Source of the DNA: Arthrobotrys musiformis
Taxonomy: Eukaryota; Ascomycota; Orbiliomycetes; Orbiliales; Orbiliaceae
Assembly (NCBI GenBank): GCA_036971715.1
Contig: JAVHJL010000013.1
Location: 1,178,001-1,242,000, forward strand
DNA length: 64,000 nucleotides
Direction: 5' to 3'
Made by a program: the position numbers and the translations under genes. Numbering within the stretch: position 1 is the first letter of the stretch; each line of letters opens with the position of its first letter. The notes under the pieces were generated by a model, which was given only the letters and a program-made list of their open reading frames with translations, searched no databases and had not been told where the DNA came from. Positions 11,890 through 22,951 of the stretch are shown here, piece by piece.

Positions 11890-14421
11890 GACTGAGTATG
11901 TGTATGTATGTATGTATGTATGTATTGTTTTTAGGCGGTTATGTATGTATGTTTATGTGTCTGTATTTCCGTGGTTATCTCGTCGAAAACAGTGGCTGGA
12001 TAATTCTTTTTGAAAGCTTAGGTGTCTTGGAATCCTGCGCGAAGTGTAATCTGTGGTAATTATAAATAGAGAATACGAAGGGGAACAATACAAGGCTTTG
12101 GAGAAGATGTTAAAAATTTCCCGAAGCAGAAAATTTTTGGGATGGCACAGAAAGCCCCCAGCGCTTGCGACGACAACACAGCAGTTGGAGCCCCCGGCAG
12201 CCACAACTCCCACATGGCCGGGCTGGGAATTCTTCCATAACAGGCTTCGTGCCTTCCTATTTTGCACTTCGAGCACCAATCAATGTCGACGGCGGGTGGA
12301 GGAACCTTGGGTTGACCAGCATAGCCCCTGCGTCTTGTACTCGGGCGAATCGCAAGAGACGACAGTATACTAATTACTGACATGCTTAGCTCAGGGAGTG
12401 TATTTATTGTACATATTGCGCATAGGTATGGAATTGCATGAGCATATTGATAACTGGTGATAATTCGATAACGGACTGACATTTGGACCCCGGTAGTCAG
12501 TATTTGTGACAGGATCGTGCTCACCATTCTGGTGTCATGATATCCACGAGAGAGACCCGTTTCTCCCCTGTGACGGCAGGCCTGTCGCCAAACCCGGCAT
12601 TTTCGCTGATGCTATCTTTGCATACACCAAGTGTGAAAAAGTGGGTCCTCCATAATATGAACTCATAACATTATCGATCGCGGGGAATTTTATCTTACTC
12701 TGAACCGTTCTGCCCGGCTCAACATCTTGGTACCTTCTTGGGTACCTGGGCCAAATCCACACCTGTCACATCATGAGCCTCAAAGTGATTCCCTTATTTG
12801 AAAACTATATTTACATTCCGGCTTTGACAATACGAACATTTCTGACAACCGGATCCATCCTCTGGCACTGTTCCCGAGCCATCCGGTACATTGAAACCGG
12901 ATCCACGGCATTCCAGAAGTCTGGCTTCGTCGGTACCTGTCAAGGTCCCAAGCAAATTCCAAATTGCCAAGTTTTGACCCAAGTAGAAGAGCAAACATTG
13001 CAGCACACTATGGGGAAAATTGGACGAAGGGCCACCAACATGAGACGGCTAGCTAGCTTCGAAAAAAAAATCGCTTGGGTTCTAAATGGTGGTGGTGGTG
13101 GTCACACAAGGCTGAACAGCCGGCATCCACAGACGAATTCAGAGGCTCAATCGATCGCACATTTTGACTGCTTTTGAATTCGTTCTACCCCTGTCAAACA
13201 CCTACTACAACAGAGGTAACTTGCCAGGGGAGTGCTAATTTCAACCCGTCGCCGTCTTTCTACCCTTTTTCAGTGTCATCTTCCCACAATGCCGGCCGGC
13301 AGACACCGTTGATTCAGCTGCGCTTTCGGGCTGTCATATTTCGTTCATCTAGTGACCAAGGCTCTACAGATTACTAAGGCTATGTATGTCGAGTGATACA
13401 TGCATGCATACATATACAGTAGATATACTGTACTGACTGGGTTGAAGAATGTCAATAGCTCCTAAAGTGCTGGTCTTATATTTGCAGACCACCGAGACGA
13501 ACTCGAACCGCTACCTGGGAACTTCGGCTCTCGAAGTTGGAGATCCTTACTGCGCTGGGAGGAGAGCTCATTTATCGAATTCAGTTCCCAACCGTGCCGC
13601 CTGGGACCTGGAACTCTGGTCCGTGGGTGCCCCGTGGTAATGAAGTGTGGGAGCCGATTGATGGCGAATGGTGGGGCCCAAACAGGTTTGGGTATGCAAA
13701 GCCCAGCGCATAGCCTCTTTTGAAGCTGCTAATTTCAACGAACAATCACGAAACTGACAAAAGCTAAGGGGAACATCACTGTCGACTATTCCGTTTCTAG
13801 ACAGAGGCAGAAGGGGACCCGAAATCTCTCAAAGTGACACTCTGCCCTGGTCAAAATTTTTGTCATGGTCACCCCTCTTGCCATTATGGAGCCGCCTTTG
13901 GACACGCCCTATATGCACCCATGGCCAAGGGGCCGCAGGAGTCTACCAAGCTCAAAGTGCCCTCCGTGACTTAGTTATGTCGTCGTGAAAGCTGGAGCTT
14001 CCACACCTCAATAACAACCACACAGATGAAAACGTGGTTGCTCTCTTTTATAAACCCAAGGCCAGGCCTCCGTCGTCGGTTTCAGCCTTTTGTTGCCGTT
14101 AGGTAGCTAGCTGCGATACATAAACCCACCTGCCCCCCGCCCCAGTTATCTTTTTTCCCACCAGCATCTTTTGACCTACAAGGGATTCTATATTTAAGAA
14201 CATAGATCTGTTACTTACTAAGCTATTCTAGTATCCTTTGATATATATCCTGTGGTATCTGCAGCAGACAACAAGCAACCTTATCCTATACGTTTTGTAT
14301 AACAGTTTCACAAACCACCCACCCGTTGCATTGGTAACTTGTGCTACCACCGGCCACAAATTGGGCATCAACATTTGCCTTCTTCTCATTTTTTCCTATT
14401 AATATACATACATTTCCAACA
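11890..14421. other. Intergenic region upstream of the CFEM-like gene
   Basis: Apart from the microsatellite above, I found no supportable gene in these 2.5 kb. Overlapping frames on both strands at 12,040-12,530 (up to 155 codons) show no family signature. Points seen: a GGT-type triplet run at about 13,088-13,100; TATA-like AT-rich stretches at 14,190-14,270; and an AC-rich leader at 14,310-14,420 directly before the CFEM-like ATG. The length suggests an extended promoter for the cell-surface gene. Confidence 0.45.
11897..11957. repeat. TATG tetranucleotide microsatellite
   Basis: Repeated TATG units run at 11897-11925 and again at about 11940-11957, with an interruption between. The tract starts eight bases before the start codon of the small basic protein gene (minus strand), so it lies in that gene's leader or core promoter. 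Length is likely to vary between strains. Confidence 0.85.
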
Positions 14422-15561
14422 ATGCGGATTCTTACATTGTTTGCTGTTACTCTAACAGCGTTGCAAGGGGTTGCAGCCGTCTGCGATTGCCCAAATATCG
14501 CTGCACAAACCTTTGGTTGTGACGAGGATGACACAGAGTGTCTTTGCGATGCTGAAAACTACTTGGAAGTTCTAAATTCCTGCGCCAGGTTTCGAAGAGG
14601 GCAGGACTGTTCGGACAGAGAAATACAAAGGGCGACGAATGCTTTCAACAGGGTTTGCTCGAGTGAATCGAGTACTACCTCAACCGCCCGTTCCTCGACA
14701 ATCCAGTCAACGAGCACATCGATATCTAGTAGTTCTGAACCTACAACCACGAGCGCACCCGCAAGCTCAACATCTGCCCCTTCGTCTTCGTCTTTATCTT
14801 CTTCCTCTGCATCATCTACAACTTCAGAAGCAACCATGACACCGACAAACACAGCTGCCCCCGCTGGCTCCAACAACAGCAAGTCCGGTTTAACAACTGC
14901 CCAGATTGGCGGCATTGCAGGCGGCAGCGCAGGCTTGATCCTCATTGTAGCGTTCCTTTTGATCTTCTTCAAGTTCAGGACATACAAGAAGATTGACAAA
15001 AAGCAGGACGCCGAGAGGAACGTCGAGGCTGAGAAATTCATGGATGGAGGTAGACAGATGCGCGCTGCTTCGTTAGCTCATGGCAGTGACCGTCTCTACA
15101 GCACCTCAAGACCGCTTTCCCACGCCCTTGGTGAATATGATTCGTCGAGGTACCAGGCTGAGGATGACGATGACGAGAGTCCTAACAGCAATACCAGCGG
15201 CAACTACTTCAATAGATTCAGTGGCAATCACGTCGACGACTCCACCAGCGCATTCTCTGGAAATAGTCCTCAGGGCTATAACCCCCCCTCTAGTTTCCGT
15301 AACAGCCAAAGATCATCTTCAGTACCAATGTACGGCCCAGGTGGCCCACCATTGCCAACAGCTTCATTAAGTTATGAAGAATACCGAAGCCAAGGAGGAG
15401 AGAGATCCAGCTTGATGTCCGGACAGTCGCAAACCGGAAGCACAACCCCCCATCGATCAGTTTCCGCTCCAACCGCCCAGATGCAGCTGCCTCGGATCTC
15501 GAGGAGACCGGTAGGCAGCTCACTCAACGACCGTTCCACTTCGGATTCATACAGCCCCTAA
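14422..15561 (+). CDS. CFEM-like eight-cysteine single-pass membrane protein
   Basis: Single exon, 379 aa. The ATG at 14422 (context CAACAATG) gives a good signal peptide (MRILTLFAVTLTALQGVAA); the frame is open upstream but has no earlier ATG. Eight cysteines follow at residues 21, 23, 33, 40, 42, 54, 63 and 79, including the GC and CxC pairs typical of CFEM domains. The first pair is spaced CxC, not the usual Cx3C. A Ser/Thr-rich, probably O-mannosylated stalk covers about 80-155. One membrane segment (GLILIVAFLLIFF, about 168-184) ends in a basic stop-transfer patch. The 190-residue cytoplasmic tail is rich in Ser, Asn, Gly and Pro. CFEM proteins bind haem or act in the wall and host contact; the WSC-sensor-like layout suggests surface sensing, which is inference. 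Confidence 0.75.
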   Translation: MRILTLFAVTLTALQGVAAVCDCPNIAAQTFGCDEDDTECLCDAENYLEVLNSCARFRRGQDCSDREIQRATNAFNRVCSSESSTTSTARSSTIQSTSTSISSSSEPTTTSAPASSTSAPSSSSLSSSSASSTTSEATMTPTNTAAPAGSNNSKSGLTTAQIGGIAGGSAGLILIVAFLLIFFKFRTYKKIDKKQDAERNVEAEKFMDGGRQMRAASLAHGSDRLYSTSRPLSHALGEYDSSRYQAEDDDDESPNSNTSGNYFNRFSGNHVDDSTSAFSGNSPQGYNPPSSFRNSQRSSSVPMYGPGGPPLPTASLSYEEYRSQGGERSSLMSGQSQTGSTTPHRSVSAPTAQMQLPRISRRPVGSSLNDRSTSDSYSP

Positions 15562-16444
15562 ATCAATCCCCCTTTGCTCTCTGGAATGAGGCCTTGAGAG
15601 GATATAATCTCTTCGTCCTGTACAATCGTTTTTTTGTTTTCACACCGTAAATAAGTTTCCCCCAAACCACTTTACATTCGCTCGTAACATAGTTACCAGG
15701 GTGCTATTGATACATGCATCTATATATTTTTTAACGATAATATTTGTTTTTTTTGGGTTGATTTAAACGGCGTTATGAGCGGGCATGTTTGGAGTTCTAC
15801 TGTTTAAGGGCTTATGATATTTACCACCACTACTACTATTCTTCCTCATTTCCTTGGATATCGATACCATCATAGAAAATTCATTCATTCTTTGTATTTA
15901 GACAAAACTACAGTATTTGGGCAGTCTCCTCTTCCCGGAATCTTAAACAGAAGATCGATTTAAAAGTTATGATATATTCTCTATCACACTACTAAAGTCT
16001 AAGATACCAAATAAACACCCAAGCCCACTAGCACGGATATCGTGCCAATCAGTCGCTTTCCAATTCGATCCAAATGTAACGGCGCAAGTCCCCCAAATCC
16101 TTCGAACCAAGTTTTCTCCGCCGTTAGGCAGTTAACTAGCCTCCCCGTTAAGGTCCACAGCTGAGCCTCATTCACGTCACGCCATTTTGCTTTTGTGTGC
16201 GATCCCGAGACCCGAGTCAGTCCGGATGGCCCTTTTAGGCCCTCTTCTACTTTAACTTATAAGAGAGGGGATCCACAGTTTCTACGGGGAAAAAACTCTC
16301 AAGTGTTCGGTATGGAACAAATGTGGGTCCTTCGAATTCCTTTTGTTACGAGCAAAGGATTTTTGAATAAAAAAACCAATGTGATGAAGCTGGAAGGTTA
16401 CAGTCAAGATGCTTGATGTCTCTAAGAAGCTTGTCCGCTTCGTG

Positions 16445-16477
16445 AATTACGTCGCAGTTGAAACTGCGGACGTAATT
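16445..16477. repeat. Long near-perfect inverted repeat (hairpin)
   Basis: Left arm AATTACGTCGCAGTT (16445-16459) and right arm AACTGCGGACGTAATT (16462-16477) pair over 15 bp with one bulged G, around a two-base centre. No coding frame crosses it convincingly. It could be a cruciform, the core of a decayed miniature element, or part of a structured RNA. Confidence 0.8.
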
Positions 16478-18168
16478 TTATTCGTCGCCAAACTTGGCTG
16501 GAACCAGATACCCGCGAAAAGGATCGTGAGCTAAGCTGCTAATATCCACTACCCAGATAAACATAGAAAAAAAGGTTAAAGATCGCATTGAGTTTGGAGA
16601 CATTTCATTACATTGCATTCAGTCGAAAGGAAACCCAATTGTGAACTTGATCCAGCGGATTTCTCAATTCGATATTCTAGTGCCGTGGCAATGCAAAGCC
16701 ATGCCTAAGAATCTTAGCATACTAGCAGATGCTACCAACTTAAATGCACATGGTCTTATAATCCACAAGTTCGTCTTCAGCTCTTCCAGGTCAAGATATA
16801 TTCAATCCAGCCAAGTCGCGAAACCAGGGCTGAATTTATGTATAGTTTCGAGATGTTCTTAAGACCTTTTTCTCTTCACGTTCGAAACACGGATACACGA
16901 GAACATCACAGCCCGCTCTCTTGATTATGGTTATCTACTATAGGTAGTTCCTTGAATATTCGAATCCCCACCGGACCGTAAATATTTGCACCGCGGTGCT
17001 GTTCACGCAAATGTGATTTCCATTTTTATAGATGCAGTGAGTAATCAGTACCTTGACCAAGTTTCCACAGATGCACAGAGGTGCTAAACTGCTTGGTACT
17101 TGATCCAACAGCTTCGCTCGACGTTTGACTTAGCACCGTGCGAGCGAAAAAGAATCCATGAACCATGAATCGAGCATGGCATATGGCCCTGTCGATTGGC
17201 CTTGTGTCCATTAACCTTGCTTGCAGCCTCCCGACGGCCTCCGTCTGCGCTGGAACAATAGTGGAGTCGAGTCCCCCATTGTGACCAAGAAAATCTGGCC
17301 TCGTCTATCCAATTAGGATCTACCAGAGCCGAAAGAGGGCCGAGGAGGGGTTTTCCTTGAATTCTTCGCGATCCCTTTGACCCCACTATAATATCAGAGT
17401 TGGTATAGTCCATTGTTGTCTATGGAAGCCAAGGTTGTTGGGTTTGTGATCCCGAGTCGAGGCATCCCCAGGGGCCTGGGAACCTATTCACGGGGTTCTG
17501 GTACTTATTAGTTAAGGTGTTCTTTTCTATGCTGAAGGTTGCTTTGTTAGAATGTTTTAATGTTGGCCGTATGCCTATATACACGTTGAGATTTTTTTTA
17601 TATATACAAAACTTCTAGCCTTCAAAGGGGAAAACGCCGATTCAAAATATTTGTACACCAAGAGAATATATTCGATCTTCTTTCTTTCTTTCAAGGCCAC
17701 CAATAAGTTGCCCGAAATAGAAAGAAAAAGAGGACAATGAGATGAGAGGTTAAAACGTCTGGTCCGCAAAGCTGTCAACCTTCGCCTCCACTTGTTCAAT
17801 CGCCTTTCACAACGTAGGTTTTGGCGTGGGACCTAAAATGCAGGTTATTAAGACTCGACCCACGTTTTCCCAGCACAGCCGAATTTTCTGCCTTTCATAA
17901 AAAAAAAAAAGTTGCTAGTTGCTCCACAAACCCAAAACCACCATAACGAGATCGTCAAGACTCTATTGAGCCTAATAATGAAGGATGACAAATAGTGCTC
18001 GTTTCCGAAACTGCAAGAAACCTTTATTTCGCTCGTCGATTTGATAAAGGGGATCCGATGACCCTTTTTGGCATTTGTGTATCGATAGAAGCAAATTTCG
18101 GCGTCTAGAAGAAATCCGACTTTTCGTACGTTTTGCTATTGTGGTTTGCAGACAATTGGCCATTTGTG

Positions 18169-18194
18169 AAAAAAAAAAAAAAAAAAAAAAAAAA
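18169..18194. repeat. Poly-A run (26 nt)
   Basis: An uninterrupted run of A on the plus strand, in the region downstream of TIM54 (poly-T in that gene's direction). Such runs are prone to length error in assembly. Confidence 0.9.
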
Positions 18195-18313
18195 TGCTTA
18201 AATTTCAAAGAGCTCTCTCCCTTGAATTCATGTGGACAACCCCATCAAGGGTCAGGGTCGATGCAAAAGCGAAAGTGTGAAGTGTGAAGTGAATGGGGTG
18301 TCGGGCCAAAAAC

Positions 18314-19630
18314 TCAATCGAGCCCCGCGGTCGATATCGGCCCCTCGGCGGCACTATCTTCCGGGAGCACGAAGCGTTTCATCCTTTCTACAATTCTGCC
18401 GTCGACGTGTAGTTCTTCGATCATTGTCTTCTCACGCAATGGTTCGTCTTTGTTATCCTCGATATCTCCTTTGGACAATCGCTCCACCCAGCTTTTGGGC
18501 CAATCGGCTTCCTCAATTTTGTAAGCGTCTGCGATATCTTCCCGCGCTTGGTATGGCTCGTAGGTGCCCAGCGCTATCGATGCGACCTCGCGAGAAACGT
18601 GTTCCATGAGGCGGCGTTGGGTGAGATATCTTTGGATGCGGAAGGGTGTGTTTAGGAAGCCTAGAAGGTGGGGGAATGGTACTACTCTCGAAGGCTGAAA
18701 GGATGCTGGTACCGATGGCGGCAGACTTGCAGATGGGTATTCAGACTGAAGGATCGCAGGTGGAGGGAATTGGGGTTTCCTCGGCTTCTCCTCCTCCTTC
18801 TCGGTGTCTTTGGTTTCCGTCGAACTTCCACTTTCCGTAGACTGGGTTTCCTGCGTAGGCTCGGCGGGCAGTGCATCCGATATCGACGAAACCACAGGCT
18901 GCGGTTCAGGTATATCCTTCTTTTCCTTCACGAGCTGTTCGTCGTCATCGATGATATCGGGCGGCCCTAACCATCCCTCATGTAACCCTCGTACGTACTC
19001 CTTCCACGTATGCCTTCCTACAACGACTATCCCACCGGGTCCTTCTTCCCGACTGATACCTGCCTGCTTCCCATGCGCCAGAATAGCCGCTTCCTTCTCC
19101 GTCCCCTCAGAATCATCCTCCCCTCTTCGAAGTCTCCTTGTCCTCTCCGCAACCTTCCACCTAATCTCGCCCGCCTTCCTCCCCTCGACAACTTCGTAAT
19201 CCACCGCCGCCGAAACCAAAACCGGTTTCACATATTCCTTAAAATACTCTCGTGCACTCGTAATCCCATCCCCGGGGGGTGAGGCAAGGTATATCGTAAC
19301 TTTCCGGGGCAATTGGTTCGGTGGCAGCGGTCTTTCGGCCAAATGGGACACCCTGTCGCACCAATACTTCTGTGCCTTCTTCTTTTCGCGACGGTCGTAA
19401 ACGATTAGACCGGTCCAGGTGCTGACGATGCCGATGAATACGAGCCAAGGTTTCGATGGGAGCTTCGCCTTAAACTTTGGGAGGCCTAGATATCGGGACC
19501 GGGGAAAAAGGTTAGTACTTGTCCTTCAATACATAAATTGAACCGGCGATGTATGTTGTGAGAGGAACATACCGAACATAACATATTCGAACGCCGGATT
19601 CGGCTTCTTAGGAACAGGAGCATCCGCCAT
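18314..19630 (-). CDS. tim54: Mitochondrial inner-membrane import subunit Tim54
   Basis: Two exons, 19630-19573 and 19485-18314, give 409 aa. The N-terminus MADAPVPKKPNPAFEYVMF, joined across an 87-nt intron to GLPKFKAKLPSKPWLVFIG, is the Tim54 family signature. One membrane segment lies at about residues 33-49, followed by a basic patch (DRREKKKAQKYW). The long domain facing the intermembrane space carries the family motifs KVTIYLASPPGDG, REYFKEYVKPVLVSAAVDYE and VVGRHTWKEYVRGLHEGW. It then has a Glu/Thr/Ser-rich linker and the SRVVPFPHLLGFLNTPFRIQRYLTQR region. Tim54 belongs to the TIM22 carrier translocase and stabilises Tim22 (family knowledge). The 3' neighbour spacer contains a 26-nt poly-A tract. 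Confidence 0.94.
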
Positions 19631-20225
19631 TATGTGCCTGTTCTCGTGTGGTAGTGAAGGTGGGTTTCGTGAGGTGATCGATAGTCGAGTTGTTGGTCGG
19701 TGGGAAGTACTGTTGTGAAATTTTTATGTCGAAGATACTTTTTTAGCGACAAAGGCTATCGATATGGGAAAGCAAAAAAACCTGGACAAGGGTCCCACGC
19801 TACGAACCAACGTCATTTGTATCACCTCGCAATATAAAATTTTGATACAAATATCAAGATCTCTACAAGCAATATCCTAGCAATTTGTGGACGTCGTTCT
19901 TTTCATATTTATAGAAGTAGTATCTATCTACCATGATGCGTATTGACAGATGCTTTTGGGGGAGGGTTTTTTTTGCTCTTTTACCATAGCACACAAAAAG
20001 CAACGCCGAACAAATACCAAGCCCAGGACTCCAGAAGACGATGCAATGTAATATCTTCATGACATCGAGTGAATAATTAAGAAAGAAACGTTACAGGTCA
20101 TGGTATACATGAGAAGGTGTGTGAGTGAGTGAGAGGTAGGTATGGAGGTAGGGAAAAGTCGAAGATGGTTTGAGGAAAATCGCTAATCATGAAAAAACGA
20201 AATATTATCCATATTGTTGACCCAT
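19631..20225. other. Spacer between TIM54 start and eIF3h end
   Basis: Both flanking genes are on the minus strand, so this holds the eIF3h 3' region and the TIM54 promoter. A GTGA-rich repeat (GTGTGTGAGTGAGTGAG) lies at about 20,117-20,133. No gene was seen. Confidence 0.4.
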
Positions 20226-21362
20226 TCAAAATCTGGGGATTCCACCGTTTAGTGCGAACAACTTTGCACTGCTGGTTGCGGTAACTCCATCGACTTGTCT
20301 AGCATATTGTTCGACCTGTCGGGAGATGAGAAGGGAATCGAGTCTGCTTGGCTCTTGAGGGAGCTTGAACAACTTCTGCCATTCATCTTCGGGGAGTGGA
20401 GCGAGTTTCTGGGCTGCTCGGACTGCATTTTCGGCCTTTCTCTTTGTCTGCCAGGCGGAGATCTTTGTTTGCTCACGAGCAAGAGATCTCTGATAGTAGG
20501 CCGCATTGTTGGCTTCTGTATTATGGGCTTCGATTGCCTCTAAGATCAAATCGCATGACTTCTCAAGAACAGGGTCGATGGTGAGATCCAAGGCATTGAA
20601 GTTGGTGCTAACCGGGAAGTTTGGTTGAGGATATGTTGGTGGGTTGTTCAACGAAGATACAGAGACGGGCAAGTTGCTTGGTGGTGGAGGAGGGATGGAG
20701 AGTTGGTGGAGAAGAGATGTAGCAAGGTGAGAATTGTAGACTGTCAATGGAACTTCCTGGAGGATATCCTTATAGGTGAGGTTGTGCTTGATCAAGCTGT
20801 GATACACATACTTAGTTAGTCGCTTCTTCATGTATTAAATGGATTTGTGAAAAGCTCTGCATGCTTACTTCTCGCTCGAGAACTTGTTCTCCTTGTAAGC
20901 TACCATGAACTGTGGGGTCAAGCGGTAGGCCTTGATAGCAAGCCCGCCCTGCGCGCTTCTTGTGCTATCATAGACCAGCGCTACTGTCCTCTCATTCATC
21001 TGGCTCTGGTAATGGGCCTGGTTCTCGATGAAGTTCGAGTTGATGAAGTTCCCCAGTGTCGTGCTCTGATACCATCCGACATTGTTGGCATCGACATTGA
21101 CCTCTCTAAGACACTTGATCATCTCATTCTGGTACCACATCACACCCTTGTTCTTAGGTGTAAGAGCCGACGAGCCGCTGTCGTCACCATCGGCAGAGGT
21201 TGGGAATGGGAAAGCATTGGTGATCTGAAGGACACCATCGACCTCCATTCCGAGAAGGGAACCGTAGACGGTTGTCGGATAGACGCCAGTGGCATGCTTA
21301 ACAATTCGGAGAGCGACGAGCGCGTCGACACGAACGCTCTTAATTGTCGAGATGTCGGCCAT
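20226..21362 (-). CDS. eif3h: Translation initiation factor eIF3 subunit H
   Basis: Two exons, 21362-20869 and 20796-20226, give 354 aa, the normal length. The MPN domain fills the first 150 residues: VRVDALVALRIVKHA, then TTVYGSLLGMEVDGVLQITNAFPFP, MIKCLREVNVDANNVGWYQS and VALVYDSTRSAQGGLAIKAYRL. It lacks the metal-binding JAMM residues, as eIF3h does. A 72-nt intron splits SSEN/LIKHNLTYKDILQEVP. The C-terminal half is a helical, Ala/Gln-rich segment ending TSSAKLFALNGGIPRF. eIF3h is a non-catalytic MPN subunit of the eIF3 complex in the cytoplasm (family knowledge). An ATCACGTGAT palindrome lies at 21539-21548 in its promoter. Confidence 0.95.
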
Positions 21363-22951
21363 TATGTAAGTGTGGGGAAGATGGGGGTATATATCCGATC
21401 AGAGAGCGATAGATATAGAAAAGGCTTGTCGGGTCGGGATGAGGTGAAGTCGAGTTGGAAATTTGGTGTGGAAAAGAAAAGATAAGCGATAAGATCCAAG
21501 CAAAAATGCAACGGCGGAGGGCTATTTTGCCCTGTATAATCACGTGATGCACAACCTCATCTACAACACATCAACACAGAGCACAACACATTATCCCGAT
21601 CGTAGGTCTGGCCTCGAACCGACCTCAAAGGCATTGTAGATGCGATATATGAGGGTTACACCAAGAGAGTACAGATAAGCACAATATGGAAAGTCTGCTT
21701 CGCAATCCCCACTCAAAATCACCGATGTGGTACTTATTGGCTTTTGACCTGCGCCGACTGGGCATCATGCGTTATCGCCACAGACCTTCCCAAAACTGGC
21801 CTATTAGCCTCACAATTCAACTTAACTTGGCTTCATGGTCAAACTCGGCGAGCAGATGTGGTGTTTCGGGGGGGGCTTCACACTGAGGCGTCGGATCGGT
21901 ACATGTATGCACGTATGTGCCTTTCAGACGCGAGGAGGCTGCCCTTTACTAGTTTTCTAGAACGTTGCCGCTCTAAGGAGGTGGAGCTGCCGCATGTTCA
22001 AATGCAGGATTCCATTTAGCTTCCTTCGAATCTCGGGTTTGCGGCAAACACGATTCAGGTTTGGGTCCTTATGCAAGTTCACACGACACATTTCTCGAAA
22101 TTTCAATTGAACTTTAGAAGCTAACTAGTCGAACCCGGATTTTGATTCCAGGCTGCATCCTCTCTTACACGCACATGTCAGATCGCCTGCACTTAGGGAT
22201 GGGGGCACACTCATAATTATAAACATACAAGCATCAATACCTTCTTACCACTGTCCCGATTGCCGCATCAGGACCCACACTGGTCAAGGCGGAGTGAGAC
22301 CGTGCTAGCAAACGGGCAAGTCGAAACCACACATATGCATACCCGCAAAAACTTAAGACTATCACCAGCGCCTGGAAAAAACCAATCACCTCGATGATTG
22401 ATTGCTATCTAAAGAGCCAAGGCCAAATTCGCGCATGAAAAGAAAAAGAACCAGGGCGCGGAGACATCTTGCCGTAATGAACTAGATCCAGGGCATTCGC
22501 CGCCTATTCGCAACTTCCAAAACCATACTACCAAGACCCTTCGCGAGGATGTCTTGGAAAAAACTTGACCCCTTCGCTACCTCCCACCTCCAGACATCTT
22601 GTTTTGCGGCACGCTCCCCTATCGCCAGGAAGAAAATTAATGCGAAAGAAAACACTTGGAAATTGCGGTGTAACGATGAGAACTTCATAAATACAGAGGG
22701 ATCCCCCCCCCCCTCGTCGTTCTCTAGAAAGTGTTTCTATTAGCTATTATTTCCCGCCCAGGCCATGCTATTCCTATCTCTGCCGCTCCACTGATCCGTG
22801 TGCGCCGCATCCGCAGTTCTCGAAAGCTTGATTGAACGTTACGAGTTCGTTTCTTACACATTTATTTTCTATTACTTTATTTTTATTTTTTATTTTTTTT
22901 ATTTATTGATTCCTCCTTCCTTTTATTGCTTTTTAATATAAGCGGTACAAT
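21363..22951. promoter_or_regulatory. Divergent eIF3h / permease intergenic region
   Basis: These 1.6 kb separate the starts of eIF3h (minus) and the permease (plus). The eIF3h end has the ATCACGTGAT palindrome at 21539-21548. The permease end has a very T-rich leader at about 22,860-22,940. A short C run lies at about 22,705-22,713. No gene was recognised between them. Confidence 0.45.
21539..21548. promoter_or_regulatory. E-box palindrome ATCACGTGAT
   Basis: A perfect palindrome with a CACGTG core lies about 180 bp upstream of the eIF3h start codon. The same TCACGTGA core occurs upstream of CLF1 and the Iec1-like gene, suggesting a shared bHLH factor of the Cbf1 type. Confidence 0.45.

Larger units (their letters stand above)
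15562..18313. other. Intergenic region with hairpin and poly-A tract
   Basis: No gene was recognised in these 2.75 kb between the CFEM-like gene and the 3' end of TIM54. The notable structure is the strong hairpin at 16445-16477. The run of A at 18169-18194 lies about 120 bp beyond the TIM54 stop on that gene's 3' side. Short frames at 16,195-16,862 and 17,084-17,413 lack any family signature. Confidence 0.45.

Noticed and set aside
12060..12527. 155-codon open frame on the minus strand with several cysteines
   Set aside because: Another frame of 106 codons overlaps on the plus strand; no zinc-binding pattern or homologue is recognisable.
21595..21625. tRNA-like B box (GGTTCGAGGCC on the minus strand)
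   Set aside because: The flanking bases do not form a T-stem, and no acceptor stem or anticodon arm can be drawn.
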